In this document: positions 8,404-16,510 of the stretch, one piece after another
Numbering within the stretch: the stretch's first letter is position 1
How the letters are laid out: the number at the start of each line of letters is the position of its first letter
Assembly: GCA_050694215.1 (NCBI GenBank)
Contig: JBOGXB010000003.1
Span: 1-61,870, forward strand
Direction: 5' to 3'
Source: JBOGXB01 sp050694215
GTDB lineage: Bacteria; Actinomycetota; CADDZG01; WHSQ01
DNA length: 61,870 bases
Translations under genes and position numbers: made by a program
Notes under the pieces: generated by a model
Seen by the model: the letters and a program-made list of their open reading frames with translations, nothing else
Told to the model about the DNA's origin: nothing
Database searches by the model: none

Positions 8404-9183
8404 ATGTCCGGAGTTCGTGTCGAGCGAAGGGGTTCGATCCTCATCGTGACGATCGACCGGCCCGGCGCGCGTAACGCCGTCGACCGGCCCGCCGCCGAAG
8501 CCCTCGTCCGCGCCTTCACTGAGTTCGGCGCCGACGACTCCCAGCTCGTCGCCGTTCTGACGGGAGCGGGTGGGAACTTCTGCGCGGGGGCCGACCTGAA
8601 GGCGATCGCCTCCGACCCCGAGCGCGCTAATCGAGTCGATCCCCGCGGCGATGGCCCTATGGGCCCCACTCGCATGATGCTCGAGAAGCCCGTGATCGCC
8701 GCGGTCGAGGGGTTCGCGGTCGCGGGGGGCCTGGAGCTCGCGCTGTGGTGCGACCTGCGCATCGCGGGCGAGAGCGCGGTGTTCGGCGTGTTCAACCGGC
8801 GCTGGGGCGTCCCGTTGATCGACGGTGGCACGGTGAGGCTGCCGCGCATCGTGGGAATGGGCCGCGCGCTCGACATGATCCTCACCGGGCGACCGGTTCC
8901 CGGGCGGGAGGCATTCGAGATGGGGCTCGCGAACCGAGTCGTCGAAACGGGGCACGCGCTAGAGGAGGCTGTGAGCGTGGCCGAGCAGATCGCGACCTTT
9001 CCCCGGCTATGCATGCGCTCGGATCGGGCGAGTTCGCACGAGCAGTGGGAGCTTTCTCTCGAAGCCGCCCTCTCCAATGAGTTCCGCCGCGGCCTCGAGG
9101 TGATGTCCTCGGGCGAAGCGGTCGAAGGAGCAGCTCGCTTCAGCGAGGGCGAAGGCCGTCACGGACGCTTCGAGGATCCGTAG
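8404..9183 (+). CDS. Enoyl-CoA hydratase/isomerase (crotonase) family protein
   Basis: The 259-residue protein carries the oxyanion-hole segments of the crotonase fold (FCAGADLKAIAS and EGFAVAGGLELALWCDLRIA). Of the two catalytic glutamates of classical hydratases, the first is present as Glu111 in GGLELALW. The second, equivalent to rat Glu164, is replaced by Asn131 in FGVFNRRWGVP. It may therefore be an isomerase, hydrolase or other crotonase rather than a standard 2-enoyl-CoA hydratase. The ATG at 8404 is chosen because a TAGAGT -10 element lies seven bases upstream; an upstream in-frame extension would overlap the thiolase start and has no support. Confidence 0.88.
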   Translation: MSGVRVERRGSILIVTIDRPGARNAVDRPAAEALVRAFTEFGADDSQLVAVLTGAGGNFCAGADLKAIASDPERANRVDPRGDGPMGPTRMMLEKPVIAAVEGFAVAGGLELALWCDLRIAGESAVFGVFNRRWGVPLIDGGTVRLPRIVGMGRALDMILTGRPVPGREAFEMGLANRVVETGHALEEAVSVAEQIATFPRLCMRSDRASSHEQWELSLEAALSNEFRRGLEVMSSGEAVEGAARFSEGEGRHGRFEDP

Positions 9184-9206
9184 CCTCCCTGATGACCCGC
9201 GGGTAA

Positions 9207-10457
9207 GTGGAAAGGCTGCGGATCCTTCGGCCGCTGTCGGTCAGAGACTTCCGGCTCCTGTGGATCGGGCAGACGGTATCGCTGCTGGGCAACGGCTTCT
9301 TCACTGTGGCTCTCGCGTGGCAGACCGTCCGCCTGTCCGATTCGGCCACCGCCCTGTCCGCCGTGCTGTTCGCGCGCTGGCTTCCGCAGGTGCTCCTGTT
9401 TGCCGTTGGAGGAGCTGTTACCGACCGCGCCTCCCGACGCCGCGTGATGCTCGTGGCCGATCTGGTCCAGGGCGTCGCCGCGGCGATCGTGGCCGTCCTG
9501 GCCGCCGCAGGTGACCTGCAGATCTGGCACCTCGTCGCGCTGGCGGCCATTTATGGGGGCGCGACCGCCTTCTTCTTGCCCGCGGCGACCGCCATCGTTC
9601 CCGACATCGTCACCAAGGAGCTGCTCGTCGCGGCCAACTCCTTGCACTCGGTAAGCCGGTACCTGATCGGACAGTTGCTCGGTCCCGCGGTCGCTGGGGT
9701 GGTCATAGCCGTTCAGGGAACCACCTGGGCTTTCGGAGCGGATGCGGCCAGCTTTGCGGTGAGCGTCACCACCCTGCTCCTCATCCGTACGCTGCCGAGG
9801 GCGTCCCCGGGCGAAGGAGATCTCGTCACACGCATCAAGGAAGGCATCCGTTACACGCGCGCCCACCGCTGGCTGTGGATAGCGCTCGTCGTAGCGGCGA
9901 TCGGAAACCTGTTCGCCTTCGGGCCTCTCATGGCGCTCCTGCCGTTCGTTGCCGACCAGCGCCTGGACGTGAGCGCGTCCGGCTACGGCTTCCTACTCGC
10001 GTGCTTCGGGCTCGGTGCCGCGGTGGCGATGCTGGTCTCGGGTCAGATGGGGGCGCCGAAGAAACGCGTCACCGCGATCTACGCGGGGTGGGCCGTGGCA
10101 GACCTTTGCCTCGCAGGGATCGGCCTCACGCCGAGCCTCGTCGTCGCGATGATCCTGTACGGCACCATGGGCTTCTGCCTCGAGTATGGAAACGTGCTGT
10201 GGGTCGCGATGTTGCAGGACCTCGTGCCGGGGGAGGTGCTGGGGCGTGTGAGCTCACTCGACTGGATGCTCTCGGTGAGCATGATCCCGGCCGCGGTCGC
10301 GATCGCGGGGCCGGCGGCGGAGACCGTGGGCCTCTCCACGGTGATCGTGGTGGGGGGACTGGGCGCGGCGGCAGTCACGATAATCGGATGGCTCCGTCCC
10401 GGCGCGCGCGACCCGGAGCTGGTTGCAGAGGCTCGAGACCAGGCCTCTCGCATCTGA
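9207..10457 (+). CDS. MFS transporter, DHA3-like
   Basis: The 416-residue protein has about twelve hydrophobic segments and opens LRPLSVRDFRLLWIGQTVSL, the N-terminus typical of the MFS_3/enterobactin-exporter-like group. The loop between helices 2 and 3 has GGAVTDRASRRRVMLVADL, the MFS A-motif. It exports an unknown small molecule by proton antiport. It starts with GTG only 23 bases after the crotonase gene and probably shares its transcript. The C-terminus is Arg/Glu-rich and cytoplasmic. Confidence 0.88.
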   Translation: MERLRILRPLSVRDFRLLWIGQTVSLLGNGFFTVALAWQTVRLSDSATALSAVLFARWLPQVLLFAVGGAVTDRASRRRVMLVADLVQGVAAAIVAVLAAAGDLQIWHLVALAAIYGGATAFFLPAATAIVPDIVTKELLVAANSLHSVSRYLIGQLLGPAVAGVVIAVQGTTWAFGADAASFAVSVTTLLLIRTLPRASPGEGDLVTRIKEGIRYTRAHRWLWIALVVAAIGNLFAFGPLMALLPFVADQRLDVSASGYGFLLACFGLGAAVAMLVSGQMGAPKKRVTAIYAGWAVADLCLAGIGLTPSLVVAMILYGTMGFCLEYGNVLWVAMLQDLVPGEVLGRVSSLDWMLSVSMIPAAVAIAGPAAETVGLSTVIVVGGLGAAAVTIIGWLRPGARDPELVAEARDQASRI

Positions 10458-10496
10458 CCTTCGCGCCCTGGAACCGGATCGAGTAGAGCGGGCACA

Positions 10497-10502
10497 TAGG
10501 AT
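10497..10502 (+). promoter_or_regulatory. Candidate -10 element (TAGGAT), leaderless start of the epimerase gene
   Basis: TAGGAT lies eight bases before the ATG at 10511, without a ribosome-binding sequence. It repeats the spacing seen at other transcription-unit starts in the window. Confidence 0.45.
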
Positions 10503-10510
10503 TCGGCCTC

Positions 10511-10918
10511 ATGCTCGGCAAGATCGAACACGTGGCACTTGCCGTGTCCGACATGGACGCGGCGGTCGCGCACTACCGCGACATCTGGGGACTCGAGGTC
10601 GAGCATCGTGAGCGCGTGGAGGACCAAGGTGTCGAGGAAGCGATGCTCCGTGTGGGCGAGTCTCACCTTCAACTACTGGCCCCTACGGGCCCCGAGACGA
10701 CCGTTGGAAAGTTCCTGGAGCGGCGAGGCGAGGGTCTGCACCACATCGCATACGAGGTCGAAGATCTCGAGGCGGTGTTGGAAGAGCTCAAAGCGAAGGG
10801 CATCCCATTGATCGACGAGGCCCCCCGCAAGGGGGGCCGGGGACACATGATCGCCTTCGTCCATCCCGGAGGCAATCACGGATTGCTGGTCGAGCTGATC
10901 CAGCGACCGCAGCACTAG
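10511..10918 (+). CDS. mce: Methylmalonyl-CoA epimerase
   Basis: The 135-residue glyoxalase-fold protein interconverts (2S)- and (2R)-methylmalonyl-CoA. The four metal ligands are visible in order: His7 in KIEHVALAV, Gln in SHLQLLAP, His in GEGLHHIAYEV and Glu in LLVELIQ. GRGHMIAFVHP.GNHG is the conserved epimerase C-terminal signature. Several ethylmalonyl-CoA mutases work with this same epimerase. In this window it connects propionyl-CoA carboxylase (14.5 kb) with B12-dependent mutases. Confidence 0.93.
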   Translation: MLGKIEHVALAVSDMDAAVAHYRDIWGLEVEHRERVEDQGVEEAMLRVGESHLQLLAPTGPETTVGKFLERRGEGLHHIAYEVEDLEAVLEELKAKGIPLIDEAPRKGGRGHMIAFVHPGGNHGLLVELIQRPQH

Positions 10919-10930
10919 AAGGATGCGGAC

Positions 10931-12244
10931 GTGACCGCGAGCAGCGACTTCGATCGAGGCGAGGCTGTGCCCCGCGCCGACGAGCCGCTCCCTCCACTCA
11001 AACGTCCCGAGTTCCGCAGGCTGCTGGCAATCTCCATCACGGTCGCGCTCGGCTTCGGGATGATCGTGCCCGTTCTGCCTCTGTTCGCGAAGTCGTTCGG
11101 CGTGGGTCTCGCGGCGATCGGCTTCGTGCAACTCGTCTTCGGGCTTACACGCTTCTCGTTCGGACTCGTGGGCGGACTCGTCGTCGACCGGTTCGGGGAA
11201 CGCGCCTGCACGATGGCGGGCTTGCTTATCGTCGCCGCGTCTTCATACGCGATCGGGTTCTCGACAAATTTCCCACAGCTCGTCCTCGCGCGAGGGTTCG
11301 GCGGCGCCGGCAGCGCGCTGTTCATCAACGGACTGATGAACAGGATCCTTCGCATCATCGAGCCCGCGGCCATGGGCCGCGCCACCGGCGCGTTCCGTTC
11401 CTCGTTCCTCATCGGGATCGGCGCGGGCCCGGTGCTCGGAGGAGTGGTCGCCAAGAACTTCGGCCTCACCGCACCCTTCATCTTCTATGCGACGGGGTTG
11501 CTTGTTGCGACCGCGATCGCGTGGATCGTCATGGGAGGCTCCATCCCCGGCGCCGACAGCGGACACGAGAGCGAGGAGGCGACGCCGACCGGGCAACCAC
11601 GTAATCCGATCGAGGCCCTGCGCGCCGCGCGCCCGCTCCTGGGGGACCTCCGCTATCTGGTCGCCCTTTCCGCCACCTTCGTCGGGTGGTGGACAATCTC
11701 CGGTCCCACGCAGGTCGTGGGGGTTGTCTTCGGACGTGAACAGCTCGGCCTCTCCGAGGACCAGATCGGCCTCGCCATCACGCTGCTCGCCGTCGGCGAG
11801 GTGCTGGTTCTTCTCCTCGCCGGCAGGGCTGCGGATCGCTACGGACGCCGGGCGGTGCTGGCTCCCTCCCTGCTCGTGGTGGCCGTCGCCACGGTCTTGA
11901 TGGGCCAGAGCGAGGGCTTCTCGTGGGCGTTCTTCCCGCTCATGATCCTGATCGGAGGAGGAATTGCCGCCGGCGGCGCGGCCTCCGGTGGCCTGCTCGC
12001 CGACTCGATCCCCCGCGGGGGATCCGGCACGGCGGTGGGGGTGAACCAGATGGCCGGCGACCTCGGTTACCTCAGCGCTCCCCTGATCATCGGCACCATC
12101 GCGGAGCGGACGGGGTTCGGTCTCGCCTATCTGGCGGGGGCGATCCCGGCCGCGATCTGTTTCCTCGCCGCGCTGCGTCTGCCGCGTCAACTACCCACTC
12201 GAGTGAAAACGCCCATCCCGGAACCACAGGAGCCCGTGGGCTAG
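10931..12244 (+). CDS. MFS transporter
   Basis: The 437-residue protein has an N-terminal cytoplasmic tail of about 30 residues and then twelve hydrophobic helices starting RRLLAISITVALGFGMIVPV. The A-motif appears as GGLVVDRFGERACTMAG and is repeated in the second half as AGRAADRYGRRAVL. It resembles drug/sugar-phosphate type MFS antiporters; the substrate is unknown. The GTG start lies twelve bases after mce, so the two are probably cotranscribed. The last four bases overlap the convergent purM gene. Confidence 0.87.
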   Translation: MTASSDFDRGEAVPRADEPLPPLKRPEFRRLLAISITVALGFGMIVPVLPLFAKSFGVGLAAIGFVQLVFGLTRFSFGLVGGLVVDRFGERACTMAGLLIVAASSYAIGFSTNFPQLVLARGFGGAGSALFINGLMNRILRIIEPAAMGRATGAFRSSFLIGIGAGPVLGGVVAKNFGLTAPFIFYATGLLVATAIAWIVMGGSIPGADSGHESEEATPTGQPRNPIEALRAARPLLGDLRYLVALSATFVGWWTISGPTQVVGVVFGREQLGLSEDQIGLAITLLAVGEVLVLLLAGRAADRYGRRAVLAPSLLVVAVATVLMGQSEGFSWAFFPLMILIGGGIAAGGAASGGLLADSIPRGGSGTAVGVNQMAGDLGYLSAPLIIGTIAERTGFGLAYLAGAIPAAICFLAALRLPRQLPTRVKTPIPEPQEPVG

Positions 12245-13365
12245 CAGGCCGCGGGTCCCTCGGCGGTCAGAGGGGGGGAGAAGCGGCTCTCTCCGTTCTC
12301 GAGTGTGCCGGTCAGATCCACGGGCGCGATCTCGACTCGGCCCGCGCCGGAAACGACCTCACCGATGCGTCGGGCTTCGTAACCGGAAGCTTGGATGCGC
12401 TGCTCGGCTGCATCGGCTTGAGCTTGGGGAACGATGACGGCGAACCCGACCCCCATGTTGAACACGCGATACATCTCCTCGTCGGGGATGTTGCCGACCT
12501 CGCGGATGAGCTTGAAGATCGGCGGAGTCTCGGGGAGCTCTTCGATCCTGAAGCCGACCCGGGCGTCGAGGCGACAGAGGTTCGCGAAGCCGTCGCTCGT
12601 GATGTGAACGAGCCCGCGCGTCTCGATCTCCTCCGCCCAGAGGTCGACGACCGCCCGGACGTAGATCTCGGTGGGCTCGAGGAGCTCCTCGCCGAGGGTG
12701 CGCCCGAGCACCTCGAACTCCTCCGTCAGCCGGTAGCCTCCCTGATCGAGCAGCACCCGCCGCGCGAGCGTGAGCCCGTTGGAATGGATCCCCGACGACG
12801 CTATGCCGATGATCGCGTCTCCGACTTCCACGTCCTGCCCGAGCACGATGGCATCAGGTCGCACGGTCCCGATGCAGGTCCCGACGAGATCGAACGCGGT
12901 CTCGTCCCCGCCCCCCTTCCCATCGGAGCCGATTACCTCGGGAAGCTGGGCCAGCTCACCTCCTGGGATTGCAACCCCCGCCTCCTTCGCGGCCGCTCCA
13001 AGGCCGGCGAGGATCTGCTCCACCCTCCTCTCGTCGAGGGTGTGCACGCCCAGGTAATCGACCAGCGCGATGGGGCGGGCTCCCACGCAGATCACGTCGT
13101 TCACGTTCATCGCCACGCAGTCGTAGCCGATCGTGTCGAAGCGCTCGAGCGCGGAGGCGACGATCGTCTTGCTTCCCACACCATCGGTCGAGATCGCGAT
13201 GGCGAGATCGTCGCTTAGCGCGAGCACGCTCGCGTACTGCCCGAAACGCGTGAGCACTTCGGCCTCGGCCGGAAGGCCGAGAGTGGGCCCCAGGTGCCTG
13301 ACCACCGCCGACAGCGCGTCGCCTTGCCCTCGCACCCCCGCGTTCTCGTAGTTGGTTGGGCTCAC
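12241..13365 (-). CDS. purM: Phosphoribosylformylglycinamidine cyclo-ligase
   Basis: PurM (AIR synthetase) closes the imidazole ring in step five of purine synthesis using ATP. The 374-residue protein has the family N-terminus SPTNYENAGVRGQGDAL, the substrate segment ISTDGVGSKTIVA, DVICVGARPIALVDYLGV, GGELAQLPEVI and SSGIHSNGLTLARRVLL, and the C-terminal NMGVGFAVIV with ISPP-like SPP. The gene stands alone among acyl-CoA genes, without purF next to it. A TACGTT -10 element lies seven bases before the GTG. Confidence 0.95.
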   Translation of the reverse strand: MSPTNYENAGVRGQGDALSAVVRHLGPTLGLPAEAEVLTRFGQYASVLALSDDLAIAISTDGVGSKTIVASALERFDTIGYDCVAMNVNDVICVGARPIALVDYLGVHTLDERRVEQILAGLGAAAKEAGVAIPGGELAQLPEVIGSDGKGGGDETAFDLVGTCIGTVRPDAIVLGQDVEVGDAIIGIASSGIHSNGLTLARRVLLDQGGYRLTEEFEVLGRTLGEELLEPTEIYVRAVVDLWAEEIETRGLVHITSDGFANLCRLDARVGFRIEELPETPPIFKLIREVGNIPDEEMYRVFNMGVGFAVIVPQAQADAAEQRIQASGYEARRIGEVVSGAGRVEIAPVDLTGTLENGESRFSPPLTAEGPAAC

Positions 13366-13372
13366 GTGTCGG

Positions 13373-13378
13373 AACGTA
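13373..13378 (-). promoter_or_regulatory. Candidate -10 element (TACGTT), leaderless start of purM
   Basis: Read on the minus strand, TACGTT is followed by seven bases and the purM GTG, with no ribosome-binding sequence between. Confidence 0.45.
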
Positions 13379-13452
13379 TCGTGTTCGAACTCCCGACGAC
13401 GGCCAGGGTGGCACCGTTCATGTCAGACCGAACGGCGAAAAATCAGGGGAGG

Positions 13453-14385
13453 CTATATGTCGCTCTCCGGAAGCGGGAGATCCCCGGAGTCGTTCTGACG
13501 CCCACCGTCTCCGCCACCGCCATCCGACGAGCCTGAGTCGGGGGACTCGGACGGCTCGGGCGCCGGTTCCTGGGGCTGATCCTTTTTCCCAGCGGTGGTC
13601 TCGTTGGTCGACTTGGCCGCCTTCCTGGCCTTCCTCTGGGCCTGCTGTACGAGATCGGTTTCCTCGACCGTCGCAACGGTCTTGTCGACCGTCCTCGACG
13701 CGGCCGCGATCGCGTCCTGCACCTTCTGAGCCAGGTGCCCGGGCAGAAGAGAGATCAACTTTTGAAGGTTGCTCGCGTCGACGTCTGGCCCCGCAAACCT
13801 CACCAGTTGCTCGGCCTCTGCGTCCGTCAGCACCAGTCTCAGGCCGCCGATGTCCAGCCTCCTCATCTTCATCTTCGGCTTGGCCGATTCGATCCTCGAA
13901 CCACCCTGCGCAACGGGATAAATCTCCGGCGCGACGGCGGCTCGGGCGACGCCAGCAGCCTCTACTCGGTCCTCCAGGAAGCCGGCCACCGCTATGCCTG
14001 CGGCCGACACGGTGAGGAGGCCGGCGCCGAGGGTCGCCGCCGCAAGGGTGCGGGCGAGACGGAGCCGGGTGATGCGCTCACGCCTGGCCGTCTGAGCCAC
14101 CTTCACTTCGTTGACGGTCTCTATGAGGGCGGCCTCCTCGGTCCGCACCTCCCGCTCGACCTCCTCTAACAGGCGGTTGGCGGCATCCACCTCTCCGGCG
14201 CGCATGAGGGTCGCGGAGAAGCTGAGCTTGTCGTCGACGACGCGCCTCGAGCGCCGCGAGAAGCGGCTCGCGGAGGTCACGATCACGTTGCTGGCCGCCG
14301 CCTCCGCCTCGGTCTCGGTCTCCATCAGCTCCCGAACGCTGCGGCTGAGGTCGCGGAAGTCCTCGAGGAAGGTTCTCATGCTCAT
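13453..14385 (-). CDS. Hypothetical single-pass membrane protein with coiled coil and acidic tail
   Basis: I do not recognise this protein. From the ATG at 14385 it has about 310 residues. A long charged helical N-terminal half (RDLSRSVRELMETETEAEAA, then RLLEEVEREVRTEEAALIETV) is predicted coiled coil. One hydrophobic segment follows (LAAATLGAGLLTVSAAGIAVAGF), then a domain containing LRLVLTDAEAEQLVRFAGPD, and finally a low-complexity tail rich in Lys, Pro, Glu, Ser and Gly. The arrangement suggests a cytoplasmic coiled coil tethered to the membrane with an extracytoplasmic C-terminus. It diverges from pccB. Alternative starts lie a few codons either side. Confidence 0.6.
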   Translation of the reverse strand: MSMRTFLEDFRDLSRSVRELMETETEAEAAASNVIVTSASRFSRRSRRVVDDKLSFSATLMRAGEVDAANRLLEEVEREVRTEEAALIETVNEVKVAQTARRERITRLRLARTLAAATLGAGLLTVSAAGIAVAGFLEDRVEAAGVARAAVAPEIYPVAQGGSRIESAKPKMKMRRLDIGGLRLVLTDAEAEQLVRFAGPDVDASNLQKLISLLPGHLAQKVQDAIAAASRTVDKTVATVEETDLVQQAQRKARKAAKSTNETTAGKKDQPQEPAPEPSESPDSGSSDGGGGDGGRQNDSGDLPLPESDI

Positions 14386-14488
14386 ACCCCGCGGATTCGC
14401 CCCCCCAGTCCCCATTACCTGCCCAGAAGCGGGGTTTTCCACCCCTTTTGTGAGCTTTCCGGAGCCGGGGGATCGGGGCCTCGGCCTT

Positions 14489-14494
14489 TAGACT
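14489..14494 (+). promoter_or_regulatory. Candidate -10 element (TAGACT), leaderless start of pccB
   Basis: TAGACT is followed by seven bases (ccgggcc) and then ATG 14502; no Shine-Dalgarno sequence is present. Confidence 0.5.
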
Positions 14495-14501
14495 CCGGGC
14501 C

Positions 14502-16088
14502 ATGGCGACGCACGAGGAGATACCCGAGGAGGCGATCCACCCCATCGAGGAGCGCCTCCAGGAACTGAGGGACAAGGAGGCTCAGGCCGAGCAGGCCGGC
14601 GAGGAGACCGCCGTCGCCAGGCAATACGCCCGGGGCAAGCTGACCGCCCGTGAGCGCATCGACAAGCTGCTCGACCCGGGGACGTTCGTAGAGATCGACA
14701 AGCTCGTCCGCCACAGGAGTCATGGCTTCGGCATCGAGGACCGGCGCCCCTACAGCGACGCGGTGATAACGGGCTGGGGCACTATCGACGGACGCAAGGT
14801 CTTCACGTTCGCACAGGACTTCACGGTCTTCGGTGGCTCGCTCGGCGAGGTCATGGGGGAGAAGATCTGCAAGATCATGGACCTCGCCCTCCAGACCGGG
14901 GCGCCTGTCATCGGGCTGAACGACTCGGGTGGAGCGCGCATCCAGGAGGGCGCGGCCTCGCTCGCGGGATACGGCTACATCTTCGACCGTAACGTGAGGT
15001 CGTCGGGAGTCATCCCTCAGATCTCGGCCATCATGGGCCCGTGCGCCGGCGGCGCGGTCTACTCCCCCGCCATGACCGACCTCACCTTCATGGTGTCCGA
15101 GACGTCGCACATGTTCATCACGGGTCCCGACGTCATCAAGGCCGTCACGGGCGAGACCGTCACACAGGAAGAGCTCGGCGGCGCGATGAGCCACGCGTCG
15201 AAGTCCGGCGTCGCCCACTTCGTGGCCGCTAGCGACGAAGACTGCTTGGATCAGATCCGCTATCTGATGTCGTTCCTCCCTTCCAACAATTTCGAGTCGC
15301 CGCCCTACTTCCCGCCGACCGACGATCCTGCCCGGAAGTGTGACGAGCTGACCGCCCTGATCCCCGACTCGCCGAACAAGCCTTACGACATGCATCAGGT
15401 GATCGCGGGCGTGTTCGACGATGGTGAGTTCTTCGAGGTCCACGCACACTGGGCTCAGAACATCATCTGCGGCTTCGCCCGATTGAACGGCCACCCGGTC
15501 GGCGTCGTCGCCAACCAGCCACAGGTGCTCGCAGGGACCCTTGACATCACGTCGTCCACGAAGGGAGCTCGATTCGTGCGTTTCTGCGACGCGTTCAACA
15601 TCCCGCTCGTGACGTTCGTGGACGTGCCGGGATTCCTTCCGGGAACCGAGCAAGAGTATGGAGGGATCATCCGTCACGGCGCCAAGCTGCTCTATGCGTT
15701 TAGCGAGTCGACGGTCCCGCGCATGACCGTGATCACGCGCAAAGCGTACGGCGGTGCCTACGTGGTCATGAACTCGAAGCACATTCGAGCCGACATCTCG
15801 TTCGCATGGCCTTCCGCAGAGATCGCAGTAATGGGGGCCGAGGGGGCCGTCAACATCATTCACCGCAAAGAGATTGCGGCTGCCGGCGACAATGACGCGA
15901 AGAGGACGGAGTTGATCGCGGACTACGTCGAGAGGTTCTCTAACCCTTACATCGCGGCCGAGCGCGGGTACATAGACGCCGTGATCCAACCGGCCGATAC
16001 GCGCCGCAAACTAGTGCAATCGCTGGAGATGCTGCGCTCCAAGCGCGAGACGATCCCCCAGCGCAAGCACGGGAACATCCCGCTGTGA
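14502..16088 (+). CDS. pccB: Acyl-CoA (propionyl-CoA) carboxylase beta subunit, carboxyltransferase
   Basis: The 528-residue protein transfers CO2 from carboxybiotin to acyl-CoA. Both carboxyltransferase halves are complete: N-terminal NDSGGARIQEGAASLAGYG and GPCAGGAVYSPAMTDLTFMV, and C-terminal VDVPGFLPGTEQEYGGIIRH and RKAYGGAYVVMNSKHI. The substrate-pocket segment ADISFAWPSAEIAVMGAEGA has Asp at the position where propionyl-specific actinobacterial PccB has Asp422, so propionyl-CoA is the likelier substrate. The biotinylated alpha subunit is not in the window. The following small gene overlaps it by four bases and encodes an epsilon-type subunit. Confidence 0.93.
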   Translation: MATHEEIPEEAIHPIEERLQELRDKEAQAEQAGEETAVARQYARGKLTARERIDKLLDPGTFVEIDKLVRHRSHGFGIEDRRPYSDAVITGWGTIDGRKVFTFAQDFTVFGGSLGEVMGEKICKIMDLALQTGAPVIGLNDSGGARIQEGAASLAGYGYIFDRNVRSSGVIPQISAIMGPCAGGAVYSPAMTDLTFMVSETSHMFITGPDVIKAVTGETVTQEELGGAMSHASKSGVAHFVAASDEDCLDQIRYLMSFLPSNNFESPPYFPPTDDPARKCDELTALIPDSPNKPYDMHQVIAGVFDDGEFFEVHAHWAQNIICGFARLNGHPVGVVANQPQVLAGTLDITSSTKGARFVRFCDAFNIPLVTFVDVPGFLPGTEQEYGGIIRHGAKLLYAFSESTVPRMTVITRKAYGGAYVVMNSKHIRADISFAWPSAEIAVMGAEGAVNIIHRKEIAAAGDNDAKRTELIADYVERFSNPYIAAERGYIDAVIQPADTRRKLVQSLEMLRSKRETIPQRKHGNIPL

Positions 16089-16372
16089 GACCTTCGGAGC
16101 GGCGTCGCCTGACTCTCGTCGAGGTGACGGGAAACGCCTCCGCCGAGGAGATCGCGGCCATCGAAAAGAGCTTGGAGCACGTCGTCGGAGAGGAACGCAA
16201 TGCCAGAGGTGCGTCTCTCTGGCTCCGCGCCGGGCGGGCTCAGGGACGCAGACTCGGGAACCTCGATTACCGCGACCGGTTTAGCCCCGAGGACGCATGG
16301 AGGCTGTCGACGCGCTTCTCGTTCGGGGGCCGGGAGTATCAAGGCCTCCACGGACGCGGCGACGCCAAGTAA
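16085..16372 (+). CDS. Acyl-CoA carboxylase epsilon-type subunit
   Basis: The 95-residue protein has the pattern of actinobacterial AccE/PccE: a beta strand (LTLVEVTGNA), the helix SAEEIAAIEKSLEHVV matching the (T/S)xEExAAL signature, and a C-terminal region with Trp and Arg (DAWRLSTRFSFGGREYQGL). Epsilon subunits bind the alpha-beta complex and raise activity; they are found in Actinobacteria. The start GTG overlaps the pccB stop (GTGA), so the two are translationally coupled. Sequence is divergent and short, so the assignment rests on the motif and the position together. Confidence 0.78.
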   Translation: MRPSERRRLTLVEVTGNASAEEIAAIEKSLEHVVGEERNARGASLWLRAGRAQGRRLGNLDYRDRFSPEDAWRLSTRFSFGGREYQGLHGRGDAK

Positions 16373-16424
16373 CTCGAGTGTCATCAGAGTTGCGAAGAGC
16401 GCGGCCCCCGGCGCGCCACACGTA

Positions 16425-16472
16425 AGGTTTCCGTGCTTTGGGACCCTCCTGGGGCCGGTTCTGCGGAAACCT
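16425..16472. terminator. 9-bp inverted repeat between convergent genes, candidate bidirectional terminator
   Basis: AGGTTTCCG (16425-16433) and its exact reverse complement CGGAAACCT (16464-16472) flank a 30-base GC-rich loop in the 138-base gap between the epsilon-subunit gene and the convergent SDR gene. There is no long T-run, so it could instead be a processing site or protein-binding site. Confidence 0.4.
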
Positions 16473-16510
16473 CGCCGCCGATAGCGGTCTCATGGCTCTC
16501 AGGCGGGGGG

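Noticed and set aside
11923..13218. 431-codon plus-strand frame across the MFS gene end and purM
   Set aside because: It spans two genes with convincing conserved proteins in other frames, and its sequence is low-complexity acidic and Arg-rich.
13414..13435. CCGTTC-N10-GAACGG inverted repeat upstream of purM
   Set aside because: Only six base pairs with a ten-base spacer, no T-run, and not positioned like a terminator or an operator relative to the candidate -10 element. It is weak on its own.
14415..15989. 524-codon minus-strand open frame opposite pccB
   Set aside because: It is antisense to a well-conserved carboxyltransferase, its product is rich in Arg, His, Asp and Val without motifs, and long antisense frames are expected in high-GC DNA.
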